Position numbers and translations under genes: made by a program. From assembly GCA_965261535.1 (NCBI GenBank), contig OZ253469.1:2356001-2420000 (forward strand): a stretch of 64,000 bases of DNA. The letters are read 5' to 3'. A model generated the notes under the pieces. The model did not search any database, was not told the origin of the DNA, and worked only from the letters and a program-made list of their open reading frames with translations. This DNA is from VXNE01 sp965261535. GTDB taxonomy: Bacteria; Pseudomonadota; Gammaproteobacteria; Pseudomonadales; Azotimanducaceae. Shown here piece by piece: positions 52,880-62,560 of the stretch (the first letter of the stretch is position 1; each line of letters opens with the position of its first letter).

Positions 52880-53695
52880 TCAGTCCTGGAGTTCCCCGAT
52901 CGGTGGTATCAATTCGATTTCGAACAGGCGCGGCCAGCGTTTGCCAGTCACGAACAGTCTGCCCTGGCTGGCGTCGTAGGCGATGCCGTTCAACACGCCG
53001 ACGCTCGCGGTCCGAAAAGGTGCCGGCAGGATGTCCGCAAGATCCAGCCAACCGCGCACTTGGCCCGAGGCGGGGTCTATGACGGCGATCCGGGATGTGC
53101 GCCAGATGTTGGCGAAGATGTAGCCTTCGATGAACTCGAGTTCGTTGAGGGCAGCGAGCGGCTGCCCGCCATCTCGCACCTCGACGCGACCGGTCTGTTT
53201 CAGGTACTCGGGGTCGAGAAAACGCAGGAATGCCGAGCCGTCGCTCATGATGAAACGGGCGCCATCCCATGCCAATCCCCATCCTTCCCCGGGATATGAG
53301 AACTGTCCGGAACGTACCAGCGTTTGCGCGTCATGGATCAGGCCTATGCCGGCGCGCCAGGTGAGTTGGTAGAGCTCGTCGCCGACTGCGGCCAATCCCT
53401 CTGCGAACAACTCATCGGCAAGACGACTTTCGCGCAACGGTCGCCCCGAATGAAGGTCCACATGCCGGACCGATGAGTCCCCGTATCCTCCGGTGCTTTC
53501 AAATAGCTGCCCGCGATGAATGAGCAACCCTTGGGTAACGGCATCCCGGTCATGGGGGAAGCTCTGCACTACGCGATATCCGAAGTTCACCGGGGTGGCG
53601 GGCTCCGCGCTGGCGGCGAGGCTTGCCGCGAGAGATAGCGCAGCTATGCGCCATGGGCAAATGGTAGGCATGAGAAGGAGCAACATGCCCCACAT
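52880..53695 (-). CDS. secreted glutaminyl-peptide cyclotransferase
   Basis: The protein of about 271 residues carries an N-terminal signal peptide ending near SLAASAEPA. It is a five-bladed beta-propeller of the plant/bacterial glutaminyl cyclase family: VTQGLLIHRGQLFESTGGYG, GEGWGLAWDG, LNELEFIEGYIFANIW and VLNGIAYDASQGRLFVTGK are signatures. It would convert N-terminal Gln to pyroglutamate on exported proteins. ATGs at 53695, 53686 and 53671 are all possible starts; the longest leaves a normal signal peptide. Divergent from the TcuA-like gene. Confidence 0.9.
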   Translation of the reverse strand: MWGMLLLLMPTICPWRIAALSLAASLAASAEPATPVNFGYRVVQSFPHDRDAVTQGLLIHRGQLFESTGGYGDSSVRHVDLHSGRPLRESRLADELFAEGLAAVGDELYQLTWRAGIGLIHDAQTLVRSGQFSYPGEGWGLAWDGARFIMSDGSAFLRFLDPEYLKQTGRVEVRDGGQPLAALNELEFIEGYIFANIWRTSRIAVIDPASGQVRGWLDLADILPAPFRTASVGVLNGIAYDASQGRLFVTGKRWPRLFEIELIPPIGELQD

Positions 53696-53830
53696 TCGCG
53701 GTGACGTGCAAGAACAGGCCTCAAGTCCGACGTGTGCAGGAGGTATGGTAGGCTCGGCGGCGGTTCCATAGGGGGAGACCGCTCTGCACCCGAAATTCGA
53801 AGTTGACGTGTGCGACTGGGAGCTTGGCAC

Positions 53831-55282
53831 ATGAGCCGCCCGCGCCGCGTGTTGGTTGCCGGTGGCGGCAACGCCGCGCTGTGCGCGGCCATCGGCGCGC
53901 GCGAACAGGGGGCAGACGTTGTGTTGCTCGAGCGCGCGCCGTTCGATCTGCGTGGCGGAAATTCGCGATTTACCGCCGGCGGCATGCGCTTCGCTTACGA
54001 AGGTGATGCGGAGATTCGCGCCCTGATTCCTGACCTCAGCGCGGACGAACTGTCGCGAACGGATTTCGGCGCCTATACGCGAGATCAGTTCTATGACGAC
54101 ATGTGCCGCATTACCCAGTACCGCACCGACGCCGATCTCGCCGTCAAACTGGTGGACGAGAGTTTTGACACCCTGAAATGGATGGCCGGTCACGGTGTCC
54201 GCTTCCTGCCCATGTATGGGCGGCAGTCGTTCAAGATAGGCGACCGCGTCCGGTTCTGGGGCGGTTTGACAATAGAGGCCTGGGGCGGCGGCCCGGGCCT
54301 GGTGGACAGCTTGACGGCTATCGCGGAGCGCATGGGCGTCGACATTCGGTACGGCGCCCGGGCCGAGGCGCTTGTGCCGGGTGGCGTGCGAGTCGGCGCC
54401 CAGACCGTCAAGGCGGATGCGGTTGTGCTCGCTTGCGGCGGCTTTGAATCAAATGCGGCGTGGCGCGCGCAGTACCTCGGCGCGGGCTGGGAACTCGCCA
54501 AGGTTCGGGGCACCCGCTTCAATACGGGCGATGGCATTCGCATGGCGATCGACGCGGGAGCGGCTTCGCGCGGCAACTGGTCGGGCTGCCACGCGGTTGC
54601 GTGGGACATGAATGCGCCGGATTTCGGGGACCTCGATGTCGGCGACAATTTTCAGAAGCACTCCTACCCCTTGGGCGTCATGCTGAATGCCGAAGGGAAT
54701 CGCTTTGTCGACGAAGGAGCGGATTTTCGCAATTACACCTATGCCAAATACGGCCGGGAGATCCTTTCGCAGACAGGTCAGTTCGCCTGGCAGATATTCG
54801 ACGCCAAGGTGTCTGAGCTGTTGCGCGACGAATATCGCATTCGTCGCACGACCAAGGTGACGGCGGACAGTCTCGAAACGCTGGTAGAAAGATTGGACGG
54901 CGTTGATACCGACCGCGCCTTGTCGACGCTGCGCGCGTTCAACGCTGCGGTGGACGTCGACACCGCATTCGATCCCGCCGTGAAGGATGCAAGGGGCACC
55001 AGCGGTATCGATCCGCCCAAGTCGAACTGGGCGAATCGCCTGGACACCCCGCCATTCGAAGCTTACGGCGTAAGCTGCGGGATCACTTTCACCTTCGGCG
55101 GCTTGCATGTGGACACCCAGTCGCGGGTCATTGGCGTAGATGGCGCGCCGATTCCGGGATTGTTCGCTGCGGGCGAACTGATGGGGGGTCTCTTCTTCTT
55201 CAACTATCCAGGGGGCTCCGGTCTGACTTCGGGGGCCGTGTTCGGTCGCACTGCCGGCAGGAATGCGGCGGCAAGCGCTTGA
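53831..55282 (+). CDS. FAD-dependent tricarballylate dehydrogenase-like protein (TcuA/fumarate reductase family)
   Basis: The 483-residue flavoprotein has the FAD motif VLVAGGGNAALCAAIGAREQ at the N-terminus, LRGGNSRFTAGGMRFAYEG, and a C-terminal GGLHVDTQSRVIG followed by GLFAAGELMGGLFFFNYPGG, as in TcuA and the fumarate reductase/succinate dehydrogenase flavoprotein family. It probably dehydrogenates a small carboxylic acid. GGGAG lies 8 bases before the ATG at 53831. No TcuB-like partner is adjacent, so its electron acceptor is unclear. Confidence 0.88.
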   Translation: MSRPRRVLVAGGGNAALCAAIGAREQGADVVLLERAPFDLRGGNSRFTAGGMRFAYEGDAEIRALIPDLSADELSRTDFGAYTRDQFYDDMCRITQYRTDADLAVKLVDESFDTLKWMAGHGVRFLPMYGRQSFKIGDRVRFWGGLTIEAWGGGPGLVDSLTAIAERMGVDIRYGARAEALVPGGVRVGAQTVKADAVVLACGGFESNAAWRAQYLGAGWELAKVRGTRFNTGDGIRMAIDAGAASRGNWSGCHAVAWDMNAPDFGDLDVGDNFQKHSYPLGVMLNAEGNRFVDEGADFRNYTYAKYGREILSQTGQFAWQIFDAKVSELLRDEYRIRRTTKVTADSLETLVERLDGVDTDRALSTLRAFNAAVDVDTAFDPAVKDARGTSGIDPPKSNWANRLDTPPFEAYGVSCGITFTFGGLHVDTQSRVIGVDGAPIPGLFAAGELMGGLFFFNYPGGSGLTSGAVFGRTAGRNAAASA

Positions 55283-55375
55283 ATAGTGGGGCGCCGGCAC
55301 CGCGTTCGACGCGGGCCGGCGATGAGATCGACCTGGGTTTGGAGAGTCGGCGCATGGCGGACCATGCGCCGCAGC

Positions 55376-55738
55376 CTAGTCCTCTTCATCACCCAGCGAG
55401 ATACGGGACTCGTTGCGCTTGACCGTCGCTTCGCCGATGCCGCGAACCCGCGTCAGGTCTTCCAGATCCTCGAATCTGCCGTTCTCTTCCCGATAGGCGA
55501 CGATGGCTTCGGCCTTTGTTTGGCCGACGCCGACCAATACCCGCGCAATCGTCTGGGCATCGGCCGTGTTCACGTCGGCCGTGTTCACGTCGATAGTGTC
55601 CTCTTCCGCACGTACACCGACCGCGACCGCAAGCGCCAGCAGTACGAACATGGAAAGGCGGGCCATCGACAACCGCGGTACGGTTGGTTCCGGCCGCTTC
55701 AGCGACGCTGAGGCTCCGGCAAATACTGGAATTTTCAT
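55376..55738 (-). CDS. small helix-hairpin-helix (ComEA-like) protein
   Basis: The 120-residue protein has an N-terminal hydrophobic segment (about 28-44, probably a signal or anchor) and a tandem helix-hairpin-helix domain: VNTADAQTIARVLVGVGQTK then FEDLEDLTRVRGIGEATVKR. Similar proteins bind DNA at the cell surface in competence (ComEA). A 15-base duplication gives the repeated VNTAD-VNTAD. GGAG precedes the ATG by 7 bases. dprA elsewhere in the window fits with a transformation role, but the link is only inference. Confidence 0.85.
   Translation of the reverse strand: MKIPVFAGASASLKRPEPTVPRLSMARLSMFVLLALAVAVGVRAEEDTIDVNTADVNTADAQTIARVLVGVGQTKAEAIVAYREENGRFEDLEDLTRVRGIGEATVKRNESRISLGDEED
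55566..55592. repeat. 15-base tandem duplication in the helix-hairpin-helix gene
   Basis: The plus-strand unit GTGTTCACGTCGGCC (55566-55580) is followed directly by a second copy matching its first 12 bases (55581-55592), producing the duplicated Val-Asn-Thr-Ala-Asp in the protein. Confidence 0.8.
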
Positions 55739-55901
55739 AGGGGTTCTCCGAAAAATGGAGCGACCAACTTATCGCGGACGGGCGCGGGGATATTAGCGGC
55801 GTCGGCTTGAATTTGCGTGCAACAAAGCTGGTTCCTCGGGTAGGAATTTGCCGATACCGGCTGTAGGTGATCGGGGCGCTTTAGCGGCCCGAAGCGCGAT
55901 A

Positions 55902-57173
55902 TCAGGACCCCGCCACCTTGGCGCAAACGCGACCATCCAGATAGCTGACAAGGTGCCGGGTGAGGTCTCTCGCATCGTCTTCGGCGCCGTGGATGAAACT
56001 CGACTTGCGCCTGCGCAGGAAGTTGAGGCCGAGCGCGTAGACGCCCGGGACTGTCACGATGCCGCCGTCATGGCGCAGCCTCCCCTTGTGATCGAGTGCG
56101 GGAAGGTCGAGCCACGAGTAATCGGCGCGGTACCCCGTTGACCATACGATGTTCTGAATATCGCCGTTGGCGCCGGCGCCTTGCAGATCGATTTCGAGCG
56201 GCGGCGCATGGGGAATCCTCGTGGGCTCGAAACGGTGCGGCGCATCGGCATCGCCGTTGGCGCCATTGTCCGTCGCCCACTCGTCGATCGTGTTCAGCAG
56301 TCGGTTCATTTTCAGGTCGGCCAACCTGCAAACGTTGCGCAGCCCGCCGGAAAACTGCGCCTTGCCGCCCCGCACGGCGGCGAGTCGGCCAACCAGTTTC
56401 ACGCCAATATCCGTCAGCGCGTTGAGATCGAGCGTGGATCGTTCGGGCGTGCCGACCAGTTGCGGCGACGGCACGTTGCGCGCGCGCACGATGTCGTCCA
56501 CTTCGTCGTAGCGCTGGTCGAGGATGCCGGCGACCTCCATCCACCAGAGAATATCCCGGCCCCGGTAGGTACGCGGCAAGCGTACATGTTCCCCCACGGC
56601 CAGTGTCACGGGGCGTCCGGATCGATGGATTTCTTCCGCGAGTTGAACGCCGGTGGCCGACGCGCCTACGACCAGTACGCCACCGGGCCGAAGCACTTCG
56701 GGATTGCGGTACTCCATCGTGGTCAGGGCGCGAATCGATGGCGGCACATCACGCCCAAGGGGGGGCACGTCGGCACGATTACAGGCGCCGCTGGCTAGCA
56801 CCACGGTTTGGCAACGCCACTCGCCCTGATCAGTGGCCACCCGAAAACCGTCCCGAGCCGCGCGGACCGAGGTGACTTCCGTCTCTTCGTACACCGGCGC
56901 GGAAATGGCCGCGGCGTAGTCTTCGATAAACCCGATCACCTCCGGCATCGTCATGAAGCCGTCGGCTTCGTGGCTTTCGTAGCGAAATCCGGGAAGCCGG
57001 CTTTGCCAGTTGGGCGTTAGCAATCGCAGGGAATCCCACCGCTCGGTGCGCCAGGAATTAGCCACGCGACCGCGTTCCAGGACGACGTGGTCGACGGAGT
57101 GCTCGCTCAGGCACTGGCTCATGGCAAGCCCGGCATGGCCACCGCCGACAATGACGGTGGTTACCTCGTTGAT
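55902..57173 (-). CDS. NAD(P)/FAD-dependent flavin monooxygenase
   Basis: The protein has the FAD motif VIVGGGHAGLAMS near its N-terminus, the RWDSLRLLTPNWQSRLPGF segment and the NADPH motif VLVVGASATGVQLAEEI in the middle, typical of flavin-containing monooxygenases. The first ATG (57122) would cut the FAD motif in half. The frame continues upstream without ATG, GTG or TTG to a TAG. An ATC at 57173 has GGAG 7 bases upstream and restores the motif, giving 423 residues, so I extend to it. The substrate is unknown. The OsmC gene is the next gene upstream. Confidence 0.82.
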   Translation of the reverse strand: MNEVTTVIVGGGHAGLAMSQCLSEHSVDHVVLERGRVANSWRTERWDSLRLLTPNWQSRLPGFRYESHEADGFMTMPEVIGFIEDYAAAISAPVYEETEVTSVRAARDGFRVATDQGEWRCQTVVLASGACNRADVPPLGRDVPPSIRALTTMEYRNPEVLRPGGVLVVGASATGVQLAEEIHRSGRPVTLAVGEHVRLPRTYRGRDILWWMEVAGILDQRYDEVDDIVRARNVPSPQLVGTPERSTLDLNALTDIGVKLVGRLAAVRGGKAQFSGGLRNVCRLADLKMNRLLNTIDEWATDNGANGDADAPHRFEPTRIPHAPPLEIDLQGAGANGDIQNIVWSTGYRADYSWLDLPALDHKGRLRHDGGIVTVPGVYALGLNFLRRRKSSFIHGAEDDARDLTRHLVSYLDGRVCAKVAGS

Positions 57174-57210
57174 AGAATCGCTCCGGTTGAGCTACGTGGA
57201 TGCGCCCACG

Positions 57211-57765
57211 TTATTTCACTTCGACGCTGACATTTGTTGGGTTGGTCATGATGTCGAACACCGCCGAGCGCTTTTGCGACTGCGCGACCAGGGCCTCGAT
57301 GTCATCCTTGGACGCATCGGCGTCGATGTCGAACGTCACCTTGACATCGTTGAATCCGTTGCGCACCTCGGGGTCGCCGCCCAGGATTCCCTGGATATCC
57401 ATTGCCCCCTCAAGCGTCGCTTGCACGGAGCGCAGTTGGATTTCCCGGTTTTGCGCGACGGCGGCCACACCCGCCGTCAGGCAACTCGCGAGACCGACGA
57501 GCACAAACTCGACCGGTGTGGCGCCATTGTCTTCGGAGGCAAACACTGCGGGATGGTCCGCATCGAAACTGAACTCGGTTTTGTGCTTGTGCTCCTCGCC
57601 GAGGCCGTGATAGCTCTCTACGGAGGATTTGCTATGCGTCCCGTTGACCCACGTACATGACGCGCGCCAATTGAATTTCGCGGCCTCCGGGGCGTCCCTC
57701 AACGCCTCCCGAGCGGCGAGCAGTGCCTCGACGTTGACACCGTTTTGAACTTTGGACTCCGCCAT
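57211..57765 (-). CDS. OsmC family protein
   Basis: The 184-residue protein has the OsmC fold with NGATPVEFVLVGLASCLTAGV, which holds the peroxidatic Cys position. The second Cys usual in Ohr/OsmC peroxidases is replaced in QSQKRSAVFDI, so a classical two-Cys cycle is unlikely. Members reduce organic hydroperoxides or have unknown roles. AGGAG lies 8 bases before the ATG at 57765, which rules out the longer upstream frame. Confidence 0.88.
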   Translation of the reverse strand: MAESKVQNGVNVEALLAAREALRDAPEAAKFNWRASCTWVNGTHSKSSVESYHGLGEEHKHKTEFSFDADHPAVFASEDNGATPVEFVLVGLASCLTAGVAAVAQNREIQLRSVQATLEGAMDIQGILGGDPEVRNGFNDVKVTFDIDADASKDDIEALVAQSQKRSAVFDIMTNPTNVSVEVK

Positions 57766-58106
57766 TCGACGATCTCCTGACTGTATTCTCGTTCTCCGGG
57801 AAGCCTCACGCTTGCCGGGATTCCGGCGCGTCCACTTAGCCGCAAGGAGAATTTTTCGCTCTCCTGGCGCAGGTCGCGCTCTGCCTGACTGCCCCGCAGC
57901 CGGCGCCTTCGGCATCGGCTGGTTGTTGCGACGGGTCTCCCCTCGCGCTCCCCGGGCATGAAACAACAATGATAGCGCCTTGCAGGCGCAGTCGTCAGAA
58001 GAACAAACGCATAAGCAAATAGCCTGAAGACAGCTTGCGCGCCTTCACGAGCCTCCGCATCGTCGTCGCGTCCTTCAACGTTGCGAGATAGCTCGCTGGC
58101 AACTAC

Positions 58107-59480
58107 TCAGGGAAGCGTCGGCGCCACGCGGAATCCTATGTCCGGATCGGGGTAAGGGCGTCTGTACGAGTCTCGGAAAGCGGAGCGCAAGAAGTACGGA
58201 GGTGTACGCCAGGCGCCGCCGCGGACGACGCGCACGGAGCAATCGCCGGCGAGCCATGCCGAGCCGTCCGAAGGCGCGCCGTCGTAGGTCTCGTTCCAGC
58301 AATCCTCCACCCACTCGTATACGTTGCTATGCATGTCGTGCAGTCCGAACGCGTTCGCCGGGAACGATCCGACGGGTAGCGGCCCCGGTTCCCGCGAATT
58401 GCAGCTATGGCAATTGGCCTGGTTCCAGCCGACGTCGTCGCCCCAGCTATACCTCGTGACCGTTCCCGCTCGCGCCGCGTATTCCCACTCGGCCTCGCTC
58501 GGCAGGCGGTAGCGCTTTCCCGTCTTTTCCGACAGCCAAGACAGGTAGTTTTGCACGTCCTCCCGGTTCACATTGCCCACGGCACGGTCGTCTCGGGTCT
58601 TGCCATAGTGGACCGGGCGATAACCTTCGCAGCCGCCCCGGGCCACGCACGCGTCCCATTGTGCGAATGTCGTCTCGTACTTCGACAATGCGAAACGCCG
58701 CGCAATTGTCACTTCATGAGAAGGCTGCTCGTATTCGGAAAAGGCCCGTTCCCACTCGCAACCCATCCAGAACCGGCCCGCCGGGACCGCCACCATCTCC
58801 GGGCAGTCGGCGCAATCGCGGAAGCTCTCGCCATCCTGAGGGCCGGACCGGCTTGTCGGCATCGCCGGTGGGGCATCGTCGGCATCGGCGGACGGGACCC
58901 GGCGACACCCGATAACTTCCGGAGCCGGCCACGTCGCGCCGGCCTCGTGCCCAGAGACATGAGGGAATAGGCTAAAACCTATTTCCGCGTAGTACGGGTG
59001 CCTGTGCGTGGACAGGTTCACCGTGTCGACGTATGTCATCCGGAAGACATAAGGGCCTCTCATCTCGCCGTCCTCGAAGTACCACAGGTCGAGTTCTCCG
59101 GGCTTGAACTTGAGGAAGACTTCTTCGTACTCGATCTTGAATTCGCGCCTCCATCCGCTGAAGACACCAAATGCCAGATCTTCTTTTGACTTGAAGCAAT
59201 CGCAGGCGCTTTCGTAGCGAAAGTCCGCGTTGGCGAGCGGCTCAGGCGCAACGGTGTACTTCACGAGCAGCGTGTCCGATCTCCGGTCGTCCACTCGCAA
59301 GGCTGCCAGCGGCCAAACGGACGCGCGCTCTGTCCGGCTGCTGTCTTCCGATAGCTGGCGAGCCACATAAACGCCGCCGATCACGGGATCCGAGGTTTTC
59401 TCCTCGGCATCGGCACCGACCCACGCGACGCACAACGCCAGCAGGCAGAGGCGCGCCGGGCTTCTAGCGGGGGTCGACAT
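58107..59480 (-). CDS. secreted formylglycine-generating-enzyme-fold (SUMF1) protein
   Basis: The 457-residue protein has a signal peptide (ending near VGADA), an unrecognised beta-rich N-terminal domain of about 190 residues, and a C-terminal FGE-sulfatase domain. The latter carries VPAGRFWMGCE, YRLPSEAEWEYAARAG, FGLHDMHSNVYEWVEDCW and VVRGGAWRTPP. Paired Cys residues (CDCF, CADCP, CHSC) suit a disulfide-bonded periplasmic protein. Most such proteins are not true formylglycine enzymes, and no sulfatase gene is nearby. It may bind or modify an exported partner. Confidence 0.85.
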   Translation of the reverse strand: MSTPARSPARLCLLALCVAWVGADAEEKTSDPVIGGVYVARQLSEDSSRTERASVWPLAALRVDDRRSDTLLVKYTVAPEPLANADFRYESACDCFKSKEDLAFGVFSGWRREFKIEYEEVFLKFKPGELDLWYFEDGEMRGPYVFRMTYVDTVNLSTHRHPYYAEIGFSLFPHVSGHEAGATWPAPEVIGCRRVPSADADDAPPAMPTSRSGPQDGESFRDCADCPEMVAVPAGRFWMGCEWERAFSEYEQPSHEVTIARRFALSKYETTFAQWDACVARGGCEGYRPVHYGKTRDDRAVGNVNREDVQNYLSWLSEKTGKRYRLPSEAEWEYAARAGTVTRYSWGDDVGWNQANCHSCNSREPGPLPVGSFPANAFGLHDMHSNVYEWVEDCWNETYDGAPSDGSAWLAGDCSVRVVRGGAWRTPPYFLRSAFRDSYRRPYPDPDIGFRVAPTLP

Positions 59481-59591
59481 ATTCGCGGTCTTCGTACTCC
59501 CAGATGCAGATCACCATATTATCGTAGGGCTCTTGCTTCCGAATTCACCGTTTCGTTGCGTAGGTGACTCCCCATCAAGCCCGATAGGTTG

Positions 59592-60965
59592 CTAGCCGAG
59601 CGCCTCGATGGCTTCGAGGGTCTGCGCGAGGCTCGTCACGCCCTTGACTTCAATGCCCGGCAGCGGGTTTTTCGTCAGGTTCGCCTGAGGCGCGATCGCC
59701 TGGACGAAACCGTGCTTCTGCGCTTCGCGCAACCTTTCCTGGCCGTTCGGCACGCCCCGCACTTCGCCCGTCAGGCCGAGTTCCCCGAAACAGACCAGGT
59801 TCCGGGGCAGTACCCGATTCTGGAAGCTTGAGACGATGGCGAGGACCGTCGCCAGGTCGGCCCCGGTCTCGTTGATGCGAACCCCGCCGACGACGTTGGC
59901 GAACACGTCCTGGTCGGACAGTGACAGGCCGCAGTGACGATGCAGAGCCGCCAGATGCATGCCGATCCGCTGGGGATCGAGGCCAACGGCGATACGCTTG
60001 GGATAGCCGCCTCGGGATTCGTCCACCAGCGCCTGCAGTTCGACCAATAGCGGTCGAGTGCCCTCCCAGGTCACGGTGACGACGCTACCCGGAGACATCT
60101 CCTCTGGGCGCTGCAGAAAGATGGCGGACGGATTGGCCACCTCCTTCAATCCGGTTTCCGTCATCGCGAAGACGCCCAGTTCGTTGACGGCGCCGAATCG
60201 GTTCTTCTGGCTGCGTAACGTACGGAAACGCGTGCCGGCCGGGCTGTCGAGCATCACGAAACAGTCGATCATGTGTTCCAGCACCTTGGGTCCGGCGAGG
60301 TTGCCTTCTTTCGTTACATGGCCGACCAGAATCACCGTGGTGAGCGTCTGCTTTGCGAGCCTGGTCAGCAGCGCGGCCGATTCCCGCACCTGGGTGACGC
60401 TGCCGGGAACGCTGCCGGTGGATTGGGCATGCATGACCTGAATCGAGTCGATGACGACCACGCTCGGTCGATGCTCGAGCGCCAGTTCGGCGATAGCCTC
60501 GACACGCGTTTCCACCGCGACCAGCAGGTTGTCCAGAGGCAGCGCCAATCTGCGGGCCCGGTCGGCAATCTGTTGCAGGGATTCTTCGCCGCTGACGTAG
60601 AGCATGGGCTCGCGACGCGCGATGGCGGCGGCGACTTGCAGCAAGAGCGTGCTCTTGCCGGCGCCGGGATCTCCGCCGATGAGAACGACGGAACCAGGCA
60701 CGAAACCGCCTCCGAGTACCCGATCAAGTTCTTGCATGCCGGTGGGCAGACGTACCAGCGCTGCGGTCTCAACTTCGGCGAGCCGTGCGACTTGCGGTGG
60801 CGCGCCGCTATAGCCTGGCACGCTGGCGCCGGGCCGGGCAGCGGCCCGTTCCAGCGCGAATTGACGCAACGAGTTCCATTTCCCGCAGGCGGAGCACTGG
60901 CCCTGCCATTTCGGATGTTCGACGCCGCAGTCGTCGCAGACGTACGCGACTTTAGCCTTGGCCAC
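59592..60965 (-). CDS. radA: DNA repair protein RadA
   Basis: RadA is a RecA-like helicase acting in recombination branch migration. The 457-residue protein has the N-terminal zinc finger CDDCGVEHPKWQGQCSAC, Walker A GGDPGAGKST, the RadA-specific KNRFG and a C-terminal Lon-like domain. The start is a GTG at 60965, 8 bases after dnaB, so radA is likely expressed with dnaB. Confidence 0.96.
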   Translation of the reverse strand: MAKAKVAYVCDDCGVEHPKWQGQCSACGKWNSLRQFALERAAARPGASVPGYSGAPPQVARLAEVETAALVRLPTGMQELDRVLGGGFVPGSVVLIGGDPGAGKSTLLLQVAAAIARREPMLYVSGEESLQQIADRARRLALPLDNLLVAVETRVEAIAELALEHRPSVVVIDSIQVMHAQSTGSVPGSVTQVRESAALLTRLAKQTLTTVILVGHVTKEGNLAGPKVLEHMIDCFVMLDSPAGTRFRTLRSQKNRFGAVNELGVFAMTETGLKEVANPSAIFLQRPEEMSPGSVVTVTWEGTRPLLVELQALVDESRGGYPKRIAVGLDPQRIGMHLAALHRHCGLSLSDQDVFANVVGGVRINETGADLATVLAIVSSFQNRVLPRNLVCFGELGLTGEVRGVPNGQERLREAQKHGFVQAIAPQANLTKNPLPGIEVKGVTSLAQTLEAIEALG

Positions 60966-60973
60966 CGGGAACC

Positions 60974-62359
60974 TTAGCCACCGGCTTCGTATTCCGAGCG
61001 ATCAAGCAGTTCGAACTTCGTGAGTTCCTTGAAGAATCGCATCTTCACCCGGCCCGTGGGCCCGTTGCGTTGTTTGCCGATGATGACTTCGGCAAGCCCC
61101 TTGTCTTCCGAGTCCTCGTTGTATACGTCGTCGCGGTAGATGAACAGTATTACGTCGGCATCCTGCTCGATGGCACCGGATTCACGCAGATCAGACATGC
61201 GCGGGCGCTTGTCCTCGCGATTCTCCAGGGCGCGGTTCAACTGCGACAGGGCCACCAACGGGCAGCGCAACTCCCTTGCGACCGATTTGAGGGTCCGCGA
61301 AATCTCCGACAGTTCAAGCGTGCGGTTTTCCGAACGCCCCTCCGAACGCATCAACTGCATGTAGTCCACGATGATGAGCTTCAGCCCCGCCGTTCGGGCC
61401 ACCCTACGGGCGCGGGCGCGCACCGCATTCGGCGTCAATCCGCCAGCATCGTCGATGTATAAGGGCTTGTGCTTGAGTTGGTTGACCGCCGATTCAAGCC
61501 GAGGCCAGTCCTCTTCGTCCAGTTTGCCGGTGCGCAAGCGGTTCTGGTCGATGTGGCCGAGGGAGGACAGCAAGCGAATTATCAGTTGCTCTGCGGGTTG
61601 TTCCATGGAGAAGATGAGTACTGCGGCGTCGTTTTGGTTCGAATTCATGACGGCGTGCTCCGCGATGTTCACCGCCAGGGCGGTCTTCCCCATCGAGGGT
61701 CGGCCCGCGATGACGATGAAATCGGAATCCTGGAAGCCAGCGGTGTAGCGATCCAGATCAGCGAATCCGGTATCGAGGCCCGTTATGGCACTGGGATTCT
61801 TGGACAGCCGATCGATGCGCTCGAACGCGTCCGTGAGCATAGGTGCGACCTGTAGCGGACCATCGCCCTGGAGCGTTTCGTCGGAGATGTCGAATACGGC
61901 CTTCATGGCCGCGTCGAGCAGGTCCTCGCTGGGACGACCTTCGGGTTCGAATGCCGACTCTGCGATCCCGGAACCGGCGCTGATGAGCTGTCTCAGAACG
62001 GCCCTTTCGCGCACGATGGCGGCGTACGCACCGATGTTGGCTGCGGAAGGCGTTTCCTCCGCGAGTTCGGCAAGGTAGGCGATACCGCCCACGCGGTCGG
62101 CGAGTCTGCGGGATTGCAACGCCTCCGCAACGGTCAACACGTCGAGCGGTTGCAGGTCGTTGGCAAGCGCCGCCATGACTTCGAAGATGATCTGGTGGTC
62201 CGGACGATAGAAGTCGCGCGGCTTGATCTTGTCAGCGACCGTATCCCAGGCTTCGTTTCGGATCATCAATCCGCCGAGCACGGATTGCTCGGCTTCGATC
62301 GAATGTGGGGGGACCTTTAGCTTGGCTGGTGCGGGGGCGTCGCGAGAGGGTTCTGCCAT
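60974..62359 (-). CDS. dnaB: replicative DNA helicase DnaB
   Basis: The 461-residue hexameric helicase has the N-terminal domain (PPHSIEAEQSVLGGLMIRNE), the linker, and the RecA-like motor with Walker A AGRPSMGKTALAVNIA, LIIVDYMQLM and the DLRESGAIEQDADVILFIYR motif. Length is normal. It follows rplI after about 200 bases, the arrangement rpsF-rpsR-rplI-dnaB common in proteobacteria. Confidence 0.97.
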   Translation of the reverse strand: MAEPSRDAPAPAKLKVPPHSIEAEQSVLGGLMIRNEAWDTVADKIKPRDFYRPDHQIIFEVMAALANDLQPLDVLTVAEALQSRRLADRVGGIAYLAELAEETPSAANIGAYAAIVRERAVLRQLISAGSGIAESAFEPEGRPSEDLLDAAMKAVFDISDETLQGDGPLQVAPMLTDAFERIDRLSKNPSAITGLDTGFADLDRYTAGFQDSDFIVIAGRPSMGKTALAVNIAEHAVMNSNQNDAAVLIFSMEQPAEQLIIRLLSSLGHIDQNRLRTGKLDEEDWPRLESAVNQLKHKPLYIDDAGGLTPNAVRARARRVARTAGLKLIIVDYMQLMRSEGRSENRTLELSEISRTLKSVARELRCPLVALSQLNRALENREDKRPRMSDLRESGAIEQDADVILFIYRDDVYNEDSEDKGLAEVIIGKQRNGPTGRVKMRFFKELTKFELLDRSEYEAGG

Positions 62360-62560
62360 CGGTTGAAAGCCGTTCTAGTGGGCCTTCAGGATTCAGGTTC
62401 CGGTATGGGGCGTCAAGGCCGACGTGTCCGAAAGGCGGGTTTGACGGTACCGACGCGATGCGCGGGCACGCGAGTGTCGGAACAACGCTGTGGACAGGCT
62501 GTATGCGACCGGTTGAATGCGGCGCCGCCCAGTGAAGCTATTCGCGAAGTACTCGTGAAG

